From assembly GCA_964539655.1 (NCBI GenBank), contig CAZIJH010000005.1, positions 1-64,000 of the forward strand: DNA of 64,000 bases. Reading direction: 5' to 3'. This document shows positions 58,201 to 64,000 of the stretch, piece after piece. The position numbers were made by a program, and so were the translations under genes. Source of the stretch: CAZIJH01 sp964539655. GTDB lineage: Archaea; Aenigmatarchaeota; Aenigmatarchaeia; CG10238-14; SCSR01. How positions within the stretch are numbered: position 1 is the first letter of the stretch; the number at the start of each line of letters is the position of its first letter. The notes under the pieces were generated by a model that was not told where the DNA came from, searched no databases, and saw only the letters and a program-made list of their open reading frames with translations.

Positions 58201-58908
58201 TTAGGATCCGAAAGTTCTTTTCTGGTCTGCAAACCATTTCAATGCTTTCTTGAATTCTCTCTTCGAGAAGTCGGGCCACAGTGTTTTGGTGATGTACAGC
58301 TCTGCGTATGCGGCCTGCCACAAAAGGAAATTCGAGAGCCTCGACCTTCCGCCCGTCCTGATTACCAGGTCGATCGGGACCGGCACCAAGAGATTTTTTT
58401 CCACGTCTTTCTGCGTGATTTCGATTCCCGAATTCGCGGCTTTCTTCATGATATTCTTGAAAGCGTTCACGATTTCGTATTTCGCGCTGTACGAGACGAG
58501 TATGTTTATAACTTTTTTCTGGAACTTCGCGGTCTTCCTCATCAGTCTTCCCATTATTGCGAGCAGTTTGGGAGGAAGTTTCTCCAAGTCTCCTACGAAT
58601 TTGACTTTGACCTGATATTTCTCGAGCATGTTGAATTTTTCGCTTTCCCATTTCTCGAGCGTCTCGTAATAAATGTCCATGAATTCCTTGACTTCTTTCT
58701 TCGGCCTGTTCCAGTTCTCTTCCGAGAAACTGTAAATAGAGATTTGCGGTATTCCAAGTTCGATGCACCAGTCCAGAAACTTCTCGACGTTCACCGCCCC
58801 GAACCTGTGACCTTCCCATGGAGACATGCCGTGCTCGATTCCCCATCTCCTGTTCCCGTCGATGACTAACGCAAGATGGTTCGGCAATGTCGATGTATTC
58901 TGTCTCAT
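58201..58908 (-). CDS. uppS: Cis-prenyltransferase (undecaprenyl diphosphate synthase family)
   Basis: 235 residues. LALVIDGNRRWGIEHG is the substrate-binding motif with the catalytic Asp; YSFSEENWNRPKKEV, DLVIRTGGRSRLSNFLLW and EFKKALKWF follow. Makes long polyprenyl diphosphate, the lipid carrier for glycan assembly, so it connects to the glycosyltransferase cluster. Between the M24 peptidase and the reductase, all on the minus strand, with gaps of about 10-13 bases. The SD AAGGTAAG precedes the start. Confidence 0.93.
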   Translation of the reverse strand: MRQNTSTLPNHLALVIDGNRRWGIEHGMSPWEGHRFGAVNVEKFLDWCIELGIPQISIYSFSEENWNRPKKEVKEFMDIYYETLEKWESEKFNMLEKYQVKVKFVGDLEKLPPKLLAIMGRLMRKTAKFQKKVINILVSYSAKYEIVNAFKNIMKKAANSGIEITQKDVEKNLLVPVPIDLVIRTGGRSRLSNFLLWQAAYAELYITKTLWPDFSKREFKKALKWFADQKRTFGS

Positions 58909-58918
58909 TTTGCTTACC

Positions 58919-59665
58919 TTAGATTCTAATTAATCTTGACTTAGTTAAAGCTTTTAATCTTTTGCTTTTAAGCATTATGAAACTGTTTTCAATCCTGCAC
59001 CCGACGTTGTTCGTGTATATTCCCGGCTCGATCGTGAAAGCCATGTTCGGCTGGAACGTGTAATTCAGTATTTTCTCCAGTTTTTTCCGTTTCTTTTTGC
59101 TGAGTTTGTTTTTCATGGCTATCAGTTTTCTCGACACGCCGATTACCTTCGGGCTGTCGTGTACTTTTTTTCCGAGACCATGGCCGAGAGAATGTTTCAT
59201 CTTGAACCCTTTCTCGCGCAGAAAATCGTCGGTCATCTTGTGCAGCGTCCAGCACTTCGTTCCAGCTTTCGCGTTTTTCACCGCCAGGTTGTAGGCGTCT
59301 ATTGTTGTCCCGACGATTTTCATTTCTTTTCCGGTGATCTTTCCCTTGACGAAAGGGACTGTCACGTCCGTCTTGTATCCTTTGTAAGAGGCTCCGAAGT
59401 CGATGTATCCGGCGCCTTTGATCACGTTGTTCGTAGCATGTGGCTTGGGGTGCACCATCGACGATCTTTTTCCGCAGGCCACCAGCGTATGGAAAGACAG
59501 CGTGGCTCCCTGCGAATTTATTTTCTTGCCGACTCTTCTTGCCAGCTCCTGCTCGGTTATTTCCTTTTCTTTCAGTGATTTTTCGATAAGCGGAATGCAT
59601 GAATTGCTGATTGACGCTGATTTTTTCAGAAGCCTTATTTCGTTCTCGGTTTTTATCAGTCCCAT
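58919..59665 (-). CDS. M24-family aminopeptidase (Xaa-Pro-like), minimal
   Basis: 248 residues. Pita-bread fold without the N-terminal creatinase domain of full Xaa-Pro dipeptidases. Metal ligands seen: GYIDFGASYKGYKTDVTVPF (two Asp), SLGHGLGKKVHDSP (His), TIEPGIY (Glu) and GCRIENSFIML (Glu). A basic loop KNKLSKKKRKKLEK is inserted late in the fold. Cuts N-terminal residues, perhaps before Pro. Second M24 enzyme in the window, separate from methionine aminopeptidase. Confidence 0.88.
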   Translation of the reverse strand: MGLIKTENEIRLLKKSASISNSCIPLIEKSLKEKEITEQELARRVGKKINSQGATLSFHTLVACGKRSSMVHPKPHATNNVIKGAGYIDFGASYKGYKTDVTVPFVKGKITGKEMKIVGTTIDAYNLAVKNAKAGTKCWTLHKMTDDFLREKGFKMKHSLGHGLGKKVHDSPKVIGVSRKLIAMKNKLSKKKRKKLEKILNYTFQPNMAFTIEPGIYTNNVGCRIENSFIMLKSKRLKALTKSRLIRI

Positions 59666-59719
59666 AGAAGTAATTTCGCGACGGAGTAAATTAATTAATC
59701 TTAAAACGAATATTTCTTA

Positions 59720-62236
59720 ATGGAACCCGTCAAGCCGATCAACTATAATATTGTTTTCGAACCCGACCTCCAGAAATTCGAGTTTACCGGGAGGGAAAAA
59801 ATACTCGTAGAGATCGGTAAGCCTACCAAAAAATTGGTTTTGAATTCTGCAGATATCCGAATAACGGGCTGCAATATTAAAATGGGAAGCAAAATCCTGA
59901 AAGCAAAGGTCAAAATGAATTCTGTGGACCAAGAAGTAGAACTGGTTTCGCCAAGTTTGCTGAAAGGAAAAGCTGAGATTTTTTTGGAATTCGACGGAAC
60001 CATCAATGGCAAGTTGTCTGGATTTTATAGGAGCAGGTACGAAGGTCCCGACGGAAAGCCAAAATTTTTGGCAACCACCCATTTTGAGCCAGCTGACGCT
60101 CGGAGGATGTTTCCCTGCTGGGACGATCCCGGAAAAAAGGCGACCTTCGACATATCGGTCGTTATCGCCAAAAATTTGGACGCGATCTCGAACATGCCGG
60201 TCTTGGAAGAGAAAATTAGTGGCAAAAAAAAGATGGTCGTCTTTGACACTACTCCGGTGATGTCAACCTATTTAGTCTATTTAGGAGTTGGGGAGTTCGA
60301 ATCTATCCAAGACAATTTGAGAAAAATAAAGATCAGAGTCGTGACTGTTCCTGGAAAAAAGAATCTTGGAGAGCTTGCGTTGAGTTATTGCAAGAAATTT
60401 TTGGATTTTTACGAAAATTATTTCGGAGTAAAATACCCGTTGCCGAAGCTTGACTTGATTGCGTTGCCTGATTTCCATGCGGCTGCGATGGAGAACTGGG
60501 GAGCGATAACTTTCAGGGAAACAAGTCTGCTATACGACAAAAAGAATTCGTCAATCGGAACGATGCAGCACATCGCGGAGACTGTTTCCCATGAGCTCGT
60601 CCATCAGTGGTTCGGTAACTTGGTAACGATGAAATGGTGGAACGACCTCTGGCTCAATGAAAGTTTTGCGACGTTCATGGCCAACAAGGCCGTCGATAAA
60701 TTTTATCCGAAATGGGACTACTGGAGCCAGTTTCTTAGTACAGATACGGCCGATGCCATGAGTCTTGATTCCTTGACCACGTCGCATCCGATAGAGATGA
60801 AGGTGAAAACTCCTTCGGATGCGGAACAGATGTTCGACGAAATAAGCTATCAGAAGGGAGGCAACATTCTAAGAATGATCGAGAATTATTTGGGAGAAGA
60901 CGCCTTCCAAAAAGGATTGCAGTATTACATATCCAAGCATCTTTACGGGAATGCCACAACTAAAGACCTGTGGCGGGCATTCGAAAAAGTTTCCAACAAG
61001 CCGATAGTAGAAATGATGACCGGAAAGCATGGATGGATAAGTCATGTAGGTTATCCGCTGATAGAAGTAGAACTTGACAATTCTAAAATAAAATTATCCC
61101 AAAAAAGATTTTTGCTCGACCAGTCCGCCGGACAAAATAAATCTTCGTGGATGATCCCCCTGTCGATCGAAACCAATTCTGGAAATAAGATGGAATTGAT
61201 GTCAAGCAGCGAAATGAAAATAGAATTGGGAAATGACCGCTGGATAAAACTGAATTCTGGACATTACGGATTTTACAGAGTTCAATATCCCAGACAACTT
61301 ATTGATAGTTTCAAGAACCTGGTGAGAGAAAAGAAACTAATCAATGTAGACAGATGGGGAATCGAAAGCGACCTTTTTGCTACGGTTGTTGCCGGAAAGA
61401 AGTCAATTAAGGAATATTTCGAATTTATCAAATCCTACTCGAACGAGGAAGACTACCTTGTTCTTTCGGACATAGAGTCCACTTTGCATTCCATCGATCT
61501 TTTGTCCTCTCAAGAAACTTTTTGGCCGGAAATAAAGGAGCAGAATAAAATCTTTTACAGAAAAATTTTGGACAAACTTGGTTGGGAGCCGAAGAAAGGC
61601 GAGAAACATACCGATCCGTTTTTGAGATCGAGCACGCTGCTTTTCTTGGGACGGAACGATGACGAAGATGTTTTGAGGACTGCAAAAGAAAAATTTGATT
61701 TGTTCTTGAAAGACCGCAATTCTCTCCATCCAAATTTGAGGAATGTCGTTTTTGGGTTGGTCGCCTGGCAGGGTGACGAGAAGACGTACGATCTTTTGCT
61801 AAAACTTTATAGGAATGAAAAAAATCCGGAAGAAAAAAGGAGGCTGCTTATCTCGCTCGGAAGTTTCAAGGATCAAAATCTCTTGCTAAGAACTTTGGAC
61901 TATTCTCTCTCTTCAGAAGTCAGATCTCAGGACACATTTTTCCCAGTAATCGTTGTCGCAGGTAACCCGTATGGCAGGAATATAATTTGGCCTTGGGTGA
62001 AAAGAAATTGGAAACATTTGAGGAAGACATTCGTGATGTCGTCTGTTGCTCTGCTCGGAAGGATTGTAGAAACGTTGTCAGTCATCGCGGACGCGAGAAA
62101 GGAAAGTGAGATGAGAGAATTCTTTGAAAGGAATCCGGCCAAAGGCACGGAGATGACGATAAACCAGACGCTCGAGAGGCTGCGAATAAATTCGAATTTC
62201 TTAGAGAGAATGAGAAGCGTGTATGGAAAGCGGTAA
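59720..62236 (+). CDS. M1-family zinc aminopeptidase
   Basis: 838 residues. AAMENWGAITFRETSLLYD is the substrate GxMEN motif; HELVHQWFGNLVTMKWWNDLWLNE is HExxH-x18-E binding zinc. N-terminal beta-saddle, catalytic thermolysin-like domain, and a C-terminal helical (ERAP1-like) superhelix are all present by length. Resembles archaeal tricorn-interacting factors F2/F3 that finish peptides to free amino acids. Divergent from the M24 peptidase; no signal peptide, so cytosolic. Confidence 0.93.
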   Translation: MEPVKPINYNIVFEPDLQKFEFTGREKILVEIGKPTKKLVLNSADIRITGCNIKMGSKILKAKVKMNSVDQEVELVSPSLLKGKAEIFLEFDGTINGKLSGFYRSRYEGPDGKPKFLATTHFEPADARRMFPCWDDPGKKATFDISVVIAKNLDAISNMPVLEEKISGKKKMVVFDTTPVMSTYLVYLGVGEFESIQDNLRKIKIRVVTVPGKKNLGELALSYCKKFLDFYENYFGVKYPLPKLDLIALPDFHAAAMENWGAITFRETSLLYDKKNSSIGTMQHIAETVSHELVHQWFGNLVTMKWWNDLWLNESFATFMANKAVDKFYPKWDYWSQFLSTDTADAMSLDSLTTSHPIEMKVKTPSDAEQMFDEISYQKGGNILRMIENYLGEDAFQKGLQYYISKHLYGNATTKDLWRAFEKVSNKPIVEMMTGKHGWISHVGYPLIEVELDNSKIKLSQKRFLLDQSAGQNKSSWMIPLSIETNSGNKMELMSSSEMKIELGNDRWIKLNSGHYGFYRVQYPRQLIDSFKNLVREKKLINVDRWGIESDLFATVVAGKKSIKEYFEFIKSYSNEEDYLVLSDIESTLHSIDLLSSQETFWPEIKEQNKIFYRKILDKLGWEPKKGEKHTDPFLRSSTLLFLGRNDDEDVLRTAKEKFDLFLKDRNSLHPNLRNVVFGLVAWQGDEKTYDLLLKLYRNEKNPEEKRRLLISLGSFKDQNLLLRTLDYSLSSEVRSQDTFFPVIVVAGNPYGRNIIWPWVKRNWKHLRKTFVMSSVALLGRIVETLSVIADARKESEMREFFERNPAKGTEMTINQTLERLRINSNFLERMRSVYGKR

Positions 62237-62278
62237 AGCTATATTAAAACAAACAGCTGAATATCGATTTGTCAAGAC

Positions 62279-62376
62279 GGGCCCGTAGCTCAACTTGGAT
62301 AGATGCGAAATAATTCGCAGTCCAAAGCATCTCCGTCCTAAGGAGGGGGTTGAGGGTTCAAATCCCTCCGGGCTCA
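62279..62376 (+). tRNA. tRNA-Arg (CCU) with D-arm intron at 22/23
   Basis: Acceptor GGGCCCG/CGGGCTC, anticodon stem TCTCC/GGAGG with loop GTCCTAA (anticodon CCT at 62337-62339), T-arm GAGGG-TTCAAAT-CCCTC, discriminator A, no CCA. The D-arm is interrupted: removal of 23 bases (62303-62325) restores GCTC-AACTTGGATA-GAGC exactly. Mature length 75 bases. Confidence 0.92.
62303..62325 (+). other. tRNA intron (23 nt), position 22/23
   Basis: The fold has all bulge-helix-bulge parts: central helix GGAT/GTCC, 5' bulge AGA, 3' bulge AAA, and a perfect intron hairpin TGCGAA-ATAA-TTCGCA. Cutting each bulge after its second base yields the mature D-arm. Confidence 0.85.
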
Positions 62377-62433
62377 CTCAAATTTCGAGCAATTTTACTC
62401 AAGGATTTAAGCTCAATTGTTAATTGATTACGC

Positions 62434-62763
62434 ATGCCAATGTTACATGGTAAACCTACAAAAGAAAATTCTAAAGGAGAGATTTATAGCTTTACTGGCG
62501 CGTTCTTAAAAAGCGGTATTAATACAGTTGGCGATTTGTTGACAATTTTTGATAAAGATGCAATAGCTAAATTATATGATGTTATACCTAATGCTGTATC
62601 TGTTTTTGATATAGAATCTGCCAATAAAAAAATTGATGACGTATCTGGAGGTTCTCATATACCATATGAGATACTATGCCCTGATGCAACCGACGAAGCT
62701 AGAAAATTGGCACTGAAATACGGCGTTACTATAACCACCCCACGAGAACCTAGATTCCTTTAG
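62434..62763 (+). CDS. Unknown AT-rich protein
   Basis: 109 residues beginning MPMLHGKPTKENSKGEIY. No signal peptide or membrane segment. Contains two hydrophobic helical stretches (FLKSGINTVGDLLTIF; ILCPDATDEARKLALKYG) that could form a small helical domain. Noticeably AT-rich between a tRNA gene and a surface protein gene. Not recognised; tRNA 3' ends are common integration sites, but no integrase is seen. Confidence 0.6.
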   Translation: MPMLHGKPTKENSKGEIYSFTGAFLKSGINTVGDLLTIFDKDAIAKLYDVIPNAVSVFDIESANKKIDDVSGGSHIPYEILCPDATDEARKLALKYGVTITTPREPRFL

Positions 62764-62910
62764 AAATAAATTTTTAGTGAATTTTTCCCCTCAGCACTAA
62801 GGTCGTACTCATCCTTGCGTCATTCCGCCCTTCATTCGTCATTGGTTTGGAATTTTTTTTGTCCAATTTTTTATTTTTTGCGAATTTTCTCGGTTAGAGA
62901 AACATTATTT

Positions 62911-62918
62911 TATAGGAA
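62911..62918 (+). promoter_or_regulatory. TATA-like box of the terminal surface protein
   Basis: The TATA-like TTTTATAGG (62908-62916) lies about 35 bases before ATG 62946, and AAAGGAG (62933-62939) is a strong ribosome-binding site. 62764-62907 shows no gene. Confidence 0.45.
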
Positions 62919-62945
62919 GCTCAAATACTTTAAAGGAGATTGCGG

Positions 62946-64000
62946 ATGAAAGTAAGGTTCGATTATCGTTGCCTTTTGATTTTCTTGGGGCTTGTCTCGT
63001 TCTCGGTTTTCGTCTCGTTCGTAATCGGCGGCTCGTTTAACGTTACGTCCGACACAACTTCCATAGGATCGCAGGTGACCAACCAGATGGTCAATCTCAC
63101 TGTATCTAATATAGCTGTTGACGGCGCCAACATCTCGCAGGTCAACATAACTCTTCCTTACGGCTTCTCCTTTGTCACGCTTTCAAACTGGACCAACATA
63201 ACTTCGACGCGTGTAACATTTTTGAGCAACGCTACGACATTGATGTGGAACATATCGAACAACTTGAGTTTCATAAATAGCAGCGCGTTTTTCGCGTTCA
63301 ACTTCACGACCACGTACCTGATGGGAACATTCAACTTCACGGTATGGACGAACGATACGAGTGCGGTCGTCAATTCGACAAACGTTAGCATAACGATGTC
63401 TCCGAGCAAGTCGGCTGCGCTGAACAAGAGCTTCGGCGCTGTTCCAGGATCCATTTTTGTTAATTGGACAATCAGCCCGACGCAGTACCAGCAGAATCTG
63501 ACCATAGTTGTCAACTCTTCGGGCAATTTTAACACAGAAGCAAACATTTCAGTTTTGAACAGCACTTCCTCATCATCTCTGCTTGCGAATTATTCTCAGA
63601 CAGCGACCGGAGAATGTGGTTCTATAGAGTTTTGGATTTCAAACGGAACAAGCAGCGTGCCTTACGCGAGCGGATTGAAATTCGGATCCGGACTCAACAA
63701 TACTAATGTAACTCTTCTCTTGCCTATGGCGACATACGGAACATGCAATCCGGGAAGATGGTATACGCCTACATTCACGTTGGCAAACGCGACTTCGCTC
63801 GCGGAAAATCTGAACGTGACGGTGACTCTCGATATTCCGATATCTAAAAACAACACGTTGAACCAGACGACCGGAGTCGGAACTTTCAACGGTACGTTCG
63901 TATCGAACACATCTTACTACCACGAATATTACTTTTTCATCAACGACACTCTCGGAATTCTGAACGCGACCGGAGTGATGATAAACATGAGCGGATGGGA
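62946..64000 (+). CDS. Sequon-dense secreted surface protein (partial, N-terminal 351 residues)
   Basis: Starts MKVRFDYRCLLIFLGLVSFS, a signal peptide or anchor, and runs off the window end. The exported part is beta-rich and contains more than 30 N-x-S/T sequons in about 330 residues, with few charged residues and two cysteines. This is the style of heavily N-glycosylated S-layer or other wall proteins, and would fit the polyprenyl/glycosyltransferase genes upstream in the window. The truncated secreted protein at 4967 has a similar composition. No named domain recognised. Confidence 0.8.
   Translation, partial: MKVRFDYRCLLIFLGLVSFSVFVSFVIGGSFNVTSDTTSIGSQVTNQMVNLTVSNIAVDGANISQVNITLPYGFSFVTLSNWTNITSTRVTFLSNATTLMWNISNNLSFINSSAFFAFNFTTTYLMGTFNFTVWTNDTSAVVNSTNVSITMSPSKSAALNKSFGAVPGSIFVNWTISPTQYQQNLTIVVNSSGNFNTEANISVLNSTSSSSLLANYSQTATGECGSIEFWISNGTSSVPYASGLKFGSGLNNTNVTLLLPMATYGTCNPGRWYTPTFTLANATSLAENLNVTVTLDIPISKNNTLNQTTGVGTFNGTFVSNTSYYHEYYFFINDTLGILNATGVMINMSGW

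Noticed and set aside
1..64000. CRISPR arrays, insertion sequences, integrases
   Set aside because: I saw no spaced direct repeats, transposase or integrase genes anywhere in the window.

Overview
The window looks like chromosomal DNA of an archaeon, most plausibly one of the small-genome DPANN lineages. It carries archaeal-type genes (ribosomal protein L21e and S10, SRP54/FtsY, prefoldin alpha, aEF1A, Pus10, a PIN-ATPase-KH protein, archaeal LeuRS/TyrRS/TrpRS/PheRS, geranylgeranyl reductase, UbiA). Several genes have TATA-like boxes 24-30 bases before the start codon, which suggests leaderless transcripts, and tRNA genes lack encoded CCA. A short bacterial-type AlaRS and a widespread DPANN-style microprotein fit this. 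I cannot fix the phylum from the window alone. A run of ten Ns at 38076-38085 marks a scaffold join, so the adjacency across it is not proven.

Layout. 1-4936 is a minus-strand housekeeping operon, prefoldin alpha > FtsY > (inserted unknown gene) > SRP54 > Pus10 > L21e. 4967-5431 is a secreted protein that appears cut short where an AT-rich cassette begins. 5406-10163 is that cassette: a divergent pair of operons encoding a radical SAM protein and a PfkB kinase on one side, and a histidine phosphatase, a Cys-rich protein, a 2-hydroxyacid dehydrogenase and a nucleoside-phosphorylase-like protein on the other. 10165-21079 holds TyrRS and a surface-protein locus with very large Ig-like, ConA-like, DUF2341 and propeller proteins. 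21116-29620 mixes tRNAs, Nudix, aEF1A, S10, Ogg-type glycosylase, an unassigned structured-RNA candidate, several micro-proteins and methionine aminopeptidase. 29685-35000 is TrpRS followed by a glycan/polyprenyl cluster (three glycosyltransferases, a methyltransferase, a UbiA enzyme). 35171-42921 has PheRS alpha/beta, a degenerate dehydrogenase, MinD, tRNA-Arg and LeuRS. 42928-55000 has membrane proteins, a KaiC-like ATPase, AlaRS, IleRS, an AbrB-racemase fusion and HisRS. 55299-62236 has the PIN-ATPase, lipid enzymes and two peptidases. The window ends with a second tRNA-Arg and the start of a heavily sequon-loaded surface protein.

Recurring themes. Eight aminoacyl-tRNA synthetase genes lie in 64 kb. 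Both tRNA-Arg genes carry short introns at non-canonical positions (22/23 and 30/31) with recognisable bulge-helix-bulge folds. AT-rich single genes or cassettes have been inserted into or beside conserved housekeeping operons at several places. Tightly packed gene pairs often place the upstream TGA stop inside the downstream Shine-Dalgarno element. The best candidate for an undescribed system is the 5406-10163 cassette, which could be a radical-SAM pathway with its own nucleoside/sugar salvage enzymes; its substrate cannot be read from the sequence.
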